A DNA stretch of 64,000 nucleotides from Varibaculum timonense_A (GTDB taxonomy: Bacteria; Actinomycetota; Actinomycetes; Actinomycetales; Actinomycetaceae). The notes beneath the pieces are model-generated. The model was not told where the DNA came from, ran no database searches, and saw nothing but the letters and a program-made list of their open reading frames with translations. Shown here in pieces: positions 33,217 through 41,758 of the stretch (position 1 is its first letter; each line of letters starts with the position of its first letter). A program made the position numbers and the translations under genes. The stretch covers positions 62,001 to 126,000 of the forward strand of contig NZ_JAQEVU010000004.1 of assembly GCF_027694345.1 (NCBI RefSeq), given 5' to 3'.

Positions 33217-35772
33217 TTAATCTTCGGTGGCTATTGCCTGGAGCATAGGTATTTTTCGGGCACGTCGCGCCGGGATTGCGGCAGCAATCGTGCCTACTAG
33301 CACCGCCAATAGGCAAATCCAGCCTAGGGAAACCCACGGTATCTCAATCGTGGTTATACCCGAGTCAGCTAGGTATTTACAGATGAACACCGCTAAGGAA
33401 ACCCCGCCGGTAATCCCCAACAGCGTTCCTGCCAAAGTGATAAACACAGATTCGACAGTAATCATCAGGGATAATCCGAAAGAAGAAAGCCCCACCGTGC
33501 GGATTAGCCCCAGTTCTCTAAAACGCTGCTGTACCGACAGTGACAGGGTGTTCATAATTCCTAAAGCCGCGATTATCAGTGATAATGCTAAGAGGGCGTA
33601 GAGAACTGTCAGCACCTGATTGATGGTGGTTGCTACTTTGTCGGCTGCTTGTACTTTATTTTGTACCACCATAAAGGGGTTATCGGAGATTGCTTTTTCT
33701 ATCTCTTTTTGTACCTCGCTCTGATTTGCCCCTGCTTTAAGATTAATGGCGCAGCTAGTGGTAATATCAAGTGCCTGCGATCCCAATTCCTTGGCTAAGG
33801 AACGCTCTATCAGCACATCCCGGAACAAGAATCCCGCGTCGATGGTGGCAGCGATAGTGAGTGTTTCTGATGCGTTAAAACCGCTGATTCGGAAAGTATC
33901 TCCCACGGATAGTCCATGAGATTTTGCCCAAGAATTTGAAACTAAGGCTTGAGGGGCAGTTAAAGATTGCGAGAAATACTTATTAACCGAACCGGTAACT
34001 ACCGGGACTTTTCGGTACTGATTGAAATGAGGATAGGTTACTTGGGTAATGGTCTCTTCCGGGGTTTTCGCGTCAGTTATCACCCTAAATAGCCCCATGC
34101 CGGTGACCGGTTCCACCTGTTTGACCCCGGGAACGGATGCAACTTTGTCTATTACTGTATCCGGAATTGAAACAACCTTAGGGCTGGGGCTAATCATTAA
34201 ATCTGCGTTTATCTGCTGATTCAGGGTAGATTCGGTGGAGGCTTTTGTGGAAGCAGCTAGGGTTGCCCCTACGGCTACCAAAGCCACCCCAATCATTAAC
34301 GCGGCGGCAGTATTGGCGCTTTGGCGCTTATTTGCGGTCAAGGTGCGCATTGCCAGGCGGGCATGAGGACGTAGCCACCAGATAAGCAAAGCGAACGTCC
34401 TAACGATTATCGCCGTAAGCGGGGTAACCAGAATCAACATGGACAGCAAAAACAGGCAGACACCGATAGCTAAACCCGATCCGCTCTTTGCGTCCTTTGA
34501 GCAAGCCCAAACTAATGTCCCGATAGCGAGGGCGAGAAATATCGTCCCGATAATCGCACGCGGCCAGATAGGTTTTTGGGTTTGGGTATTTTGCCTCATA
34601 GCTTCTATCGGGGCGGTAAGGGCAGCTGCGCGGGCAGGCCAGAGGGAACCAAGCACGGTTACTATGATTCCTACCGTTAAAGATAGCCAGGTAATCGACC
34701 ATGACCAGCCGATTTGTAAGGCTTCGTATCCGGTTGTAACTAGCGCCCATGATACTAGCCGGGTCAGTAAAAACCCTGCTCCTACCCCGATTACGGATCC
34801 TATAATCCCTACCAATAACCCCTGGAGCGCAACGATAGAAAATACCTGGGTAGGTCCGGTTCCGATTGCCCGCAGCATCGCGAATTGGGATTGCTCGGCA
34901 CGCACCATCATTTGGAAAGTATTGGCAATGATGAACGCCCCCACAAAGAGGGCGATTGCCGCGAATACCAGCAAGAATATGTTCACAAAAGCTAGGGAGC
35001 TAGCAGCTGCCGCATTGATTTCATCGTTGTATTGGGTCTGGGTCATAACTTCGGCAGTGCCTGAAAACTCTTTATTAAGTTCTGCCTGTAGGTTGTGGGA
35101 AGATACCCCTTTTTCGCCGGTGATACCGATAGCGCTGGTAAGGGTTGGACGTGGTTTTTGGGTGAAGCTCGCAAAACTGTCTGCGCCTACAAACACATAG
35201 TTAGTGAATGCTACCGGAGTGGGGAAACGGTAAATCCCGCTAACCTTGGCGTCTTTTCCCTCGCTAGAAACATAGACTTTAAGGGATTGACCAGTGGTTA
35301 TTCCCAGGCGTTTGGCGGCGGATTCCTCTAAGGCGACTTCGGAACTGCCCGTAGGGGCATATCCTTTAACTAGGCGTGGTTGGCTGGTGTGACCGGGGAA
35401 AAATGCCTGTAAAACCGATACTTGCTCCCCTTGCCCTAGACGTTGATTGTCTTGATTGGCAAGCATACAAACGTCTACCAGGTAGGGGTCGGCGTCCTTT
35501 ACGCCAGTTACGTTACTTGCCTTTTCAGCTAGTTTTAGAGGGAGGTTTTCTCTTACCGGGGCTTGCCCGGGGACTTTTTCACCTTGAACCTTGCCTACCA
35601 GGTAAAACTGATAGGTGTTTGCAGAGGAAATCAAGGAATTATAGGAATCAGCGAGGGTGGCGCGGAGGGCGAAAATCCCGGATAGAAACCCCACCCCCAG
35701 CACTACTGCTAGCAGTGCCATTTGAAAACGTACCAGGTGGGCACAAAGATTACGCCAGGCTAGTTTTATCAT
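33217..35772 (-). CDS. ABC transporter permease, MacB/FtsX type
   Basis: An 851-residue permease with the duplicated FtsX layout: TM1 (about 15-37), an extracytoplasmic MacB-PCD-like domain (about 40-250), three TM segments (about 258-390), two more TM segments (about 405-460), then a second set with TM near 485, an extracytoplasmic domain (about 510-715) and three final TM helices. Conserved FtsX stretches are ANTFQMMVRAEQSQFAMLRAIG and GIMNTLSLSVQQRFRELGLIR. It probably exports a lipid, lipoprotein or peptide. Its ATG overlaps the stop of the ATPase gene by 4 bases (ATGA), so the two are translationally coupled. Confidence 0.92.
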   Translation of the reverse strand: MIKLAWRNLCAHLVRFQMALLAVVLGVGFLSGIFALRATLADSYNSLISSANTYQFYLVGKVQGEKVPGQAPVRENLPLKLAEKASNVTGVKDADPYLVDVCMLANQDNQRLGQGEQVSVLQAFFPGHTSQPRLVKGYAPTGSSEVALEESAAKRLGITTGQSLKVYVSSEGKDAKVSGIYRFPTPVAFTNYVFVGADSFASFTQKPRPTLTSAIGITGEKGVSSHNLQAELNKEFSGTAEVMTQTQYNDEINAAAASSLAFVNIFLLVFAAIALFVGAFIIANTFQMMVRAEQSQFAMLRAIGTGPTQVFSIVALQGLLVGIIGSVIGVGAGFLLTRLVSWALVTTGYEALQIGWSWSITWLSLTVGIIVTVLGSLWPARAAALTAPIEAMRQNTQTQKPIWPRAIIGTIFLALAIGTLVWACSKDAKSGSGLAIGVCLFLLSMLILVTPLTAIIVRTFALLIWWLRPHARLAMRTLTANKRQSANTAAALMIGVALVAVGATLAASTKASTESTLNQQINADLMISPSPKVVSIPDTVIDKVASVPGVKQVEPVTGMGLFRVITDAKTPEETITQVTYPHFNQYRKVPVVTGSVNKYFSQSLTAPQALVSNSWAKSHGLSVGDTFRISGFNASETLTIAATIDAGFLFRDVLIERSLAKELGSQALDITTSCAINLKAGANQSEVQKEIEKAISDNPFMVVQNKVQAADKVATTINQVLTVLYALLALSLIIAALGIMNTLSLSVQQRFRELGLIRTVGLSSFGLSLMITVESVFITLAGTLLGITGGVSLAVFICKYLADSGITTIEIPWVSLGWICLLAVLVGTIAAAIPARRARKIPMLQAIATED

Positions 35773-37655
35773 GCTTTATCCTGTGAATCTTGCAGAGAAT
35801 CAATCGCATCTTGTGAGGACTCTAGCAGCGCTTCCGCTTTTTTAATCATGTTGAATAGGCGTTGTTTTTCTTGATTTAGGGTCTCTTCGGGGGTGCGTGC
35901 TATGGGTGCTGAGCTCAGCCTGGATTTAGTGCCTGTTGGAACTGCCACTTTAGGTTTAATGGGGGAAGCGACTCGGGGTTTCGCACCCTTACTTTCTCCA
36001 GGGTTATTTGAGGCGTTGGCACTACGAGAGTGAGCAGAGTTAATATCGTTTGTGGTGTTAGAGGCAGATATTGTCGCCCGTGCCTTTTTCTTTGCGTCCC
36101 GATTTGGGTTGTCTGATTTTATTTCTGAGGGCGCATCCTCCCAAAAACCAGAAGTTTCGTTTACCGGATTAGAAAATACCGAGTAAAGCCCTGACCAGCG
36201 CTTATTATCGGCATCGTGGCGAGACTCTTTAGCGGGCGTCGCTTTTTTCGGTAGTTGCCTATTTGTTTGCCCGCTAGTTTTTTCCTGCTTTTTCCTGGTT
36301 GTAGGCGCTTTTGTCTCTTTAGGGCGCGGCGCTGAATCTTTTTCGCTGGCTAGCTGATTTTGTCCAGGCTTTGGTGTCCAACCTCGCCAAGTAGTGCCAC
36401 GTTCATCACGGCTTTCCCAGGCGCTTCCGTTAAGTAGCTGTTTGGGTAGCTTATTAGTGCCGGGCGTATCCGTTTTAGCGGGTGTGGGTTTTAGCGGTAT
36501 CTTCCGGGTATTAGGCGTTGTTTTAGTGGTTTGCGGCTTTTCTTGCCGGCTTTGCGCCAGGGCTCTCCGTGCGCCCTCTTTAGTTAGTAATTCCGCTGGT
36601 ACTACCGGTTTTGCGGTTCCCATTAGAGCGTTAAGGGCGCCCGCATCTATCGCCGGTGCTTTGGTTTGTGGCATGATGGCAGGAGCGGTATCTATTTTTG
36701 CTCCCCGCGCTATCTGCAAGTTCGCGAGTCGGGTCTGCATTTTCTCCCTATCCGGCCAGGTTCCAGCCTTATTAGTGGCGGGAAGATAGTCGGGACTAGA
36801 TAGCTCACCGTTTTGCGGTTTATCGGTATTTTGGGAACCACGGCTGAGCGGATGAGTTTGTATGAAGTGAGGCAATTCGCTTTGTGCCGCTAGCACACTT
36901 TCACGTTCCGGATGGTTCAGTTCGGCAACTATTTGACCGTCAGAGAGGAAAAGTACCCGGTCAGCATAGGCAGCAGCAGCGGCCTCGTGGGTAACCATCA
37001 CCACTGATTGCCCAAAATCATTAACAGCTTCCCGCAGGTAGCGTAGCACCTGCTTGGAGGATTCAGAATCTAGGTTTCCGGTTGGTTCATCGGCAAACAG
37101 CACTACCGCATCTTGCATTAGCGCCCGCGCGCAAGCTACTCGCTGCTGTTGCCCACCAGAGAGCTCACTGGGGCGATGACGTAGCCTATCTTCTAGCCCT
37201 AAAGCTCTAACTACCTGCTCGAAACGGTCTTCGGGAACTTTACGACGGGAAATTTCAAAAGGTAAAAGAATGTTTTCTTTCGCGCTGAGGGTGGGGATTA
37301 GGTTAAAGGCTTGGAAAATAAAGCCTATACGGTCGCGACGTAGCCGAGTTAGACGACGCTGATTCATTCCCACAATTTCGGTGCCATCAATTTTGATAGA
37401 GCCGGAGGTGGCGGATTCAAAACCGGCTAAACAGTGCATAAATGTGGATTTTCCTGAGCCAGATGGACCCATGATTGCGGTAAAGCGTCGCCTGGCGATT
37501 CCTATTGAAATATGGTCTAGGGCGCGCACGCTGCCCGCGCCAGAAACATAATCTTTGGTCAGCTCATTGACCTCAATTACCGGATCGGGAACGCTTGAGG
37601 GCAACTTCAGCCCTGACTTCAGGCGAGTTTGTGCGGGTTTCACCATGTGTTTCAT
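35769..37655 (-). CDS. ABC transporter ATP-binding protein with long disordered C-terminal tail
   Basis: A 628-residue protein. Residues 26 to about 260 are a LolD/MacB-type ATPase: Walker A GPSGSGKST at 63-71, the Q-loop FIFQAFNL, signature LSGGQQQRVACARAL, Walker B VVLFADEPTGNLD and switch His in MVTHE. The remaining 370 or so residues are unusual: a Lys/Thr/Pro/Ser/Asn-rich, mostly disordered extension ending in a predicted coiled coil (EETLNQEKQRLFNMIKKAEALL). Typical members stop near 230-250 residues. The tail reads in the same frame without interruption, so it is not a frameshift artefact visible here. It energises the permease encoded next. Confidence 0.92.
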   Translation of the reverse strand: MKHMVKPAQTRLKSGLKLPSSVPDPVIEVNELTKDYVSGAGSVRALDHISIGIARRRFTAIMGPSGSGKSTFMHCLAGFESATSGSIKIDGTEIVGMNQRRLTRLRRDRIGFIFQAFNLIPTLSAKENILLPFEISRRKVPEDRFEQVVRALGLEDRLRHRPSELSGGQQQRVACARALMQDAVVLFADEPTGNLDSESSKQVLRYLREAVNDFGQSVVMVTHEAAAAAYADRVLFLSDGQIVAELNHPERESVLAAQSELPHFIQTHPLSRGSQNTDKPQNGELSSPDYLPATNKAGTWPDREKMQTRLANLQIARGAKIDTAPAIMPQTKAPAIDAGALNALMGTAKPVVPAELLTKEGARRALAQSRQEKPQTTKTTPNTRKIPLKPTPAKTDTPGTNKLPKQLLNGSAWESRDERGTTWRGWTPKPGQNQLASEKDSAPRPKETKAPTTRKKQEKTSGQTNRQLPKKATPAKESRHDADNKRWSGLYSVFSNPVNETSGFWEDAPSEIKSDNPNRDAKKKARATISASNTTNDINSAHSRSANASNNPGESKGAKPRVASPIKPKVAVPTGTKSRLSSAPIARTPEETLNQEKQRLFNMIKKAEALLESSQDAIDSLQDSQDKA

Positions 37656-37809
37656 GTTATCTCATAGGGCGAGCTCTGCCGTTAGTCTTTCACGCGCGTT
37701 TAGTGCACACCGGGTAATGGAGGGTAGTTTTCCCGGCATAGTTATTGCCGAAAAGAATAGCGAATCTTCTAAAACTTAGGGTTCGAGTAACGAGTAGAGA
37801 GGGGTAAAG

Positions 37810-38073
37810 ATGGCAGGTGAGATTGCGATAGTCTCCAGTATCGCTACAAATATGCAGCAAGCAGCGTCCCTAGCTGGTAGCAGTGCGGCGCAGTTAGCGG
37901 CGATAAATCTGCGTGAACAATGGGAATCACAAGCCGGGATGGTTGCCCAAAGTGTTTTGCAGCGCCGCCAGCAAGATATGGGTGCACTGGCTCAAGCGGC
38001 AGTAAATGCTGGCCGGTTGGCAAGGGAAACGACCGGAGCGCTTTTGGCGCTGCAACAAGCTGGCAAACTGTGA
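37810..38073 (+). CDS. Small WXG100-like helical protein
   Basis: An 87-residue protein made of two Ala/Gln-rich helices broken around REQWESQAGM (about 35-44). A central Trp with a Gly a few residues on and heptad-like helices on each side resemble ESAT-6/WXG100 proteins and the small helical partners of type VII secretion effectors, although the exact W-x-G motif is absent (W-E-S-Q-A-G). There is no signal peptide. GAGAGGGG precedes the ATG by 7-8 bases. It is encoded just before a lipase-like protein with a helical N-terminus. The family call is an inference. Confidence 0.6.
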   Translation: MAGEIAIVSSIATNMQQAASLAGSSAAQLAAINLREQWESQAGMVAQSVLQRRQQDMGALAQAAVNAGRLARETTGALLALQQAGKL

Positions 38074-38165
38074 TGAATAGGCAGGCGGTGGCGGATTTGG
38101 GGGATAACGCAGGGTGGAAAACTGCCCGGAAAACTTTATTTAGAGTTCGGCACTATGCTGCGTAA
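38073..38165 (+). CDS. Possible 30-codon ORF between WXG-like and lipase-like genes
   Basis: The ATG overlaps the previous stop (TGATG), a common sign of translational coupling, and the frame runs 30 codons to TAA at 38163-38165. The product, MNRQAVADLGDNAGWKTARK and then TLFRVRHYAA, is basic with no recognised motif. The downstream ribosome binding site overlaps its end. It may be a real small peptide or just a coupling device. Confidence 0.35.
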   Translation: MNRQAVADLGDNAGWKTARKTLFRVRHYAA

Positions 38166-38174
38166 GGAGGTGTC

Positions 38175-39533
38175 ATGACCCAGAATGATAATCTGCTTCC
38201 TATTAGCGTAAATGGCGGTCACCAGTTGGGGATTAATACTGCCACTATCCGCGCTAATGCCCGTGATTTGAGCGCTGCGATTTTGAAAGTATCGAAAGTG
38301 AAAGAAATTTCTTACGCGGCGCTTTGTGCCGCTAGCGCTTTGCCCAACATTTATGCCACTACTGCTTTGAAAACCGCTCTACGTGGGTTAATGCAAGCAG
38401 CTACTGATTTGTGTTCTCAAATTACGGCTCTGCAAAACAGCTTGGATTTAGCGGCAGCTCGCTACGAGAACTGTGAAGCTCGTTCTCGGCAATTGTTTTC
38501 CCCGCTTTCTAGCCTCCCCTCTTCGGTAAGTTTAGGACTGCCAATAGCGCTTAGCTGGTGGTACCTGAATAAACAGCTAGATATTAACGCCAGTGCTGCT
38601 GGCAATACCTCTCAGCAAACCGAAGAATCCTGGCTAAACTATTTTCAAAATGCCCGCGAGAGTATTTCCGGCTTATTTTTAGCGCTACCATCTGCCCATT
38701 TAGCGGGACTAATCGCCCTTGCCAGCGGTTCTCCGGGGGTATCGGTTACGCCCAAAATTGGTTCTAGCCAGCAAAAAGTTCCGGTTCCTCTTTCGGCATC
38801 TCAATTGGTTACCCAGTTTAATCAAGCCCAGGCCTATCCAGATCATGGAGAGCTGAGGGTAGTTAAATACCGTACAGGTAATAAAATCTCCTGGCGGGTA
38901 GATATTCGCGGTACCCAGGTTTGGAGCGTCACCGGTGCAAACCCACAGGATATGCGTACTAATCTACAAACGAATGCTTGCGGATTGGCGGGTAAATCCG
39001 ATATGACCAAGGCGGTTACCCGCGCACTTGATCAGGCTGGTTACCGCAGCGGGCAACCGGTAGAGCTGATAGGTCATTCCCAAGGCGGCGCGGTTGCCGC
39101 CCAAGTAGGTTCCGACCCTAAATTGGCGAAGAAATATAACGTAAAAAGCGTGGTTACGTTAGGTTCTAACACTGGAGGGTTCCGTCCAGCTCCGGGGGTT
39201 CACATTGTGGCGCTAGAAAATACTGCCGATATTGTGCCTCGCCTAGATGGCAGAGCAAATCCCAACGTGCCTAATCTGACTACGGTGCAAACCTACAAGA
39301 ATGCTGGCGGTATCAGCGCCAATCATTCCAAAGAATTATATGCCCAGGTAGCAAGGGCGTGGGAACGGTCTGGGGATGGTGATTACGCGCGTTTTATTGA
39401 AGCTAGAAATTACAACCTGGGGATTAACCACACCACCCAAGCAACTGCCCAATCCTTTGTAGTGCAGCGGGAGGCCAGTCCCAGCAGTTTCGATCCCAAA
39501 GTATATGAAAAGGTGGTGAAACGCCTCAGATAG
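38175..39533 (+). CDS. Helical N-terminus fused to lipase-like alpha/beta hydrolase
   Basis: A 452-residue protein. Residues 20-115 form long Ala-rich helices (LRGLMQAATDLCSQITALQNSL) of the kind that lead LXG/WXG effectors. A hydrophobic stretch lies at about 115-130 and another near 170-190. The C-terminal half has the lipase nucleophile elbow GHSQGG with Ser302, a likely Asp352 in NTADIVP and His384 in SANHSKEL, consistent with a complete Ser-Asp-His triad. I see no signal peptide. AAGGAGG lies 5 bases before the ATG. Together with the small helical protein upstream it resembles a type VII secretion lipase effector; the substrate (lipid or polyester) is unknown. Confidence 0.75.
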   Translation: MTQNDNLLPISVNGGHQLGINTATIRANARDLSAAILKVSKVKEISYAALCAASALPNIYATTALKTALRGLMQAATDLCSQITALQNSLDLAAARYENCEARSRQLFSPLSSLPSSVSLGLPIALSWWYLNKQLDINASAAGNTSQQTEESWLNYFQNARESISGLFLALPSAHLAGLIALASGSPGVSVTPKIGSSQQKVPVPLSASQLVTQFNQAQAYPDHGELRVVKYRTGNKISWRVDIRGTQVWSVTGANPQDMRTNLQTNACGLAGKSDMTKAVTRALDQAGYRSGQPVELIGHSQGGAVAAQVGSDPKLAKKYNVKSVVTLGSNTGGFRPAPGVHIVALENTADIVPRLDGRANPNVPNLTTVQTYKNAGGISANHSKELYAQVARAWERSGDGDYARFIEARNYNLGINHTTQATAQSFVVQREASPSSFDPKVYEKVVKRLR

Positions 39534-39551
39534 CTAAAAATTAGGCTTACC

Positions 39552-40910
39552 TTAAAACAGCAAGGTGATTATTACCAGCATTGCCACCGCAACCTCGATG
39601 AAACCAATCCTCGAGATGGTGACGGTCTGCGGGAAACGCTGCTGAATCAGGGGGACGGCAAGGGAGCGTGCAAATAGCCCTAGCCACACCAAAAGATGCC
39701 AGAAAGTGACCCAGCCCAGAATAAAAAACGCCAAGATTACAGCGGTCAAAACAGCGTGAACGCCAACCGAGAAAGCCAGGAATGTCTGAGAGCCGCGAGC
39801 CCTAACCAGGGAACGCACATACGGGATAGTTACCCAGTAATAGGAGGTGATAGCCCAGGCAACTACGAACATCCAGCCCCAACCTTGCAAGGTGCCGGTA
39901 GGGGAAACCACCCAGTCTACATTGGCAGTGCCGGTATGCTCTAGCCAAGAAATAGCTGCAAAAGAACGAGAAAACTGGGTTCCAATATCGTAAGCGACCA
40001 GACTCATAACTCCGGTTGCCAAAATAGTGCTGGTGCGCGCCAAAAATGAGCGTTCGCGGTGACGTACAGACTCGGTCACTGCAATAAGAATCAGCGGGAA
40101 GAAAACTAACGCCCACTCCAGCAAGGGCGGAGCCAGTAGAACACTGATAATCCCCAAAACCAGGGTTATTGAGCCATAGACCTGCAAGGGAAGTAGGTAG
40201 CGGTCTTTACGGCGCGAGCGCAGCCAAATTCCCCCCACATTAAAGGCAAAATATCCAAAAATCCATAAAGCAAAAACCAGCCAGTGAATCCAAAGTAGTG
40301 ACGACTCGATAACCCCAACCCAATAGGGGATTAACGCCATTGCCCACGCGCCCTCTTGAGTTGGAATCCAGCCAGCGCGCGCCCAGTGCCTAAAGCCTTT
40401 ACCTTTATTGCTGTTTCGGCTAACTATTTCTGGGTTTTCGGTGTTTACCTGGGTTTTAGCGGTGTTTTCGCTCTTGTGTACCCGCCGAAATCGGGAGGTG
40501 CGTGCCTTTACGCCTGGCAGTTGCAGTTTCTCTAATACGGAAGAACCGTTATCTGCCGTCGGTTTAACCGCAATCTCCTCCGAAGTAGGTTCGCTCGCAG
40601 CAGTGGCGAGGTTAGAGGTATCTTTGCCTAGCAGCGGAGCGCGAACTTTTTGAATATTTCCCGTGTTGGGAACGGCAGTAACTCCGCCGGTGGCGGTAAC
40701 CGTATTTCCGTCCTCGGCGCTAAATCCTTGAGGTTTACGTACCAGCAGTGAACGCCGGTTAGGGCGATTTTCCGGCAGGGGGCTGGCGGTGTCCTGCTCG
40801 CTGCTTACGGGGATAGTGGTATCGGGTATGTTTGTGCGCGAAGTATCGCTTAGTCCCTCTTGGCTGCGAGGGCGTTCGGCTTCGTTCGCATTTAACACAA
40901 GGGCAACCAT
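39552..40910 (-). CDS. YwiC-like membrane protein with long disordered N-terminus
   Basis: A 452-residue protein. Residues 1 to about 185 are polar and disordered (Thr/Ser/Pro/Asn-rich). The rest is a membrane domain of about eight TM helices, entered through WIPTQEGAWAMALIPYWVG, the YwiC-like signature (W-[IV]-P-x-x-[HE]-G-A-W-x-M). In most YwiC proteins this position is QHGAWAM; here His is Glu. YwiC lies near nitrate respiration genes in Bacillus but has no defined function. It converges with the lipase-like gene (18 bases between stops). Confidence 0.75.
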   Translation of the reverse strand: MVALVLNANEAERPRSQEGLSDTSRTNIPDTTIPVSSEQDTASPLPENRPNRRSLLVRKPQGFSAEDGNTVTATGGVTAVPNTGNIQKVRAPLLGKDTSNLATAASEPTSEEIAVKPTADNGSSVLEKLQLPGVKARTSRFRRVHKSENTAKTQVNTENPEIVSRNSNKGKGFRHWARAGWIPTQEGAWAMALIPYWVGVIESSLLWIHWLVFALWIFGYFAFNVGGIWLRSRRKDRYLLPLQVYGSITLVLGIISVLLAPPLLEWALVFFPLILIAVTESVRHRERSFLARTSTILATGVMSLVAYDIGTQFSRSFAAISWLEHTGTANVDWVVSPTGTLQGWGWMFVVAWAITSYYWVTIPYVRSLVRARGSQTFLAFSVGVHAVLTAVILAFFILGWVTFWHLLVWLGLFARSLAVPLIQQRFPQTVTISRIGFIEVAVAMLVIITLLF

Positions 40911-41002
40911 ACTATGACCAAATCAGATTATGCTTAATCCCCGAGATTCACCTAGGGATACCTATCGTAACTAACGGCACGTTATTGCTGGTTAAAGGGT
41001 TT

Positions 41003-41020
41003 TGTAACACTTCGATTACA
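41003..41020. promoter_or_regulatory. Inverted repeat TGTAA-N8-TTACA, divergent promoter region
   Basis: TGTAA (41003-41007) and TTACA (41016-41020) form a dyad with an 8-base spacer in the 271-base region between the YwiC-like gene and the oxidoreductase operon. The spacing resembles sites for dimeric helix-turn-helix regulators. Confidence 0.35.
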
Positions 41021-41071
41021 TTTTCATATCAACCGTAAAGGGTGATTTTTCTTATTTAAGATACATCGGTG

Positions 41072-41086
41072 TCAGGGAATCCCTGA
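41072..41086. promoter_or_regulatory. Perfect 15-base palindrome upstream of the oxidoreductase operon
   Basis: TCAGGGA (41072-41078), a central A, and TCCCTGA (41080-41086) give a perfect dyad 96 bases before the first gene of the 2-oxoacid oxidoreductase operon. It is an operator candidate; no cognate regulator is adjacent. Confidence 0.45.
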
Positions 41087-41181
41087 ACAGCGTTAATAAA
41101 AATGGACATTAAAATTGCTGGTAACGCGAATTTAGAACAAAGGATACAAATTGTCTGGGACAGCAGTCCTAAGGTGAAAGT

Positions 41182-41757
41182 ATGACTGAAGTTCGTATTC
41201 ATGGCAGAGGCGGACAAGGGGTTGTAACCGCAGCCGACCTGATTGCCTACGCGGCATTCACCGATGGGCATCACGCACAGGCATTCCCCTCTTTTGGCTC
41301 TGAACGCACCGGTGCGCCGGTAGTTTCCTATTGCCGGATTGCAGATAAAGAAATTCGTACCCGCGAACCCGTTCAAGAACCAGACCTGGTAGTGGTGCAA
41401 GATGCCACCCTACTGGCGATTATGGACGTATTTTCGGGGCTTAAACCCGGTGGCTTCGCCCTAGTAAATTCGGCAAAAACCGCTGAGGAGCTGGGGATAG
41501 CGGAAGTGGTAGCCGCTCACCCCAAAGGGCACGTGGTGATGATTCCCGCAACTGATCTCGCTAAGAAGCACCTGGGTCGCCCACTGCCGAACGCGGTAAT
41601 GCTGGGGGGAGCCGCCGCCTTAACTGGGATGGTCAGGCTATCTAGCGTTACCCAGGCGATTCAAAACCGTTTCCACGGAAAAGTGGGGCAGGGCAACGTA
41701 GCAGCCGCGGTTGCTGCCTATGAAATGGTCAGCTCAATGAAAGAAGAGGGCAACTAA
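41182..41757 (+). CDS. 2-oxoacid:ferredoxin oxidoreductase, gamma subunit
   Basis: A 191-residue subunit with the family start TEVRIHGRGGQGVVTAADLIAYAA, where the G-x-G-G-Q-G motif is diagnostic for gamma (PorG/KorG-like) chains, followed by HAQAFPSFGSERTGAPV. It contributes to CoA binding in the complex that oxidatively decarboxylates a 2-oxoacid (pyruvate most likely) to acyl-CoA. It is first of four tightly packed genes; one base separates it from the alpha gene. Ribosome binding AAGGTGAAAG is weak-to-moderate. Confidence 0.93.
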   Translation: MTEVRIHGRGGQGVVTAADLIAYAAFTDGHHAQAFPSFGSERTGAPVVSYCRIADKEIRTREPVQEPDLVVVQDATLLAIMDVFSGLKPGGFALVNSAKTAEELGIAEVVAAHPKGHVVMIPATDLAKKHLGRPLPNAVMLGGAAALTGMVRLSSVTQAIQNRFHGKVGQGNVAAAVAAYEMVSSMKEEGN

Positions 41758-41758
41758 C

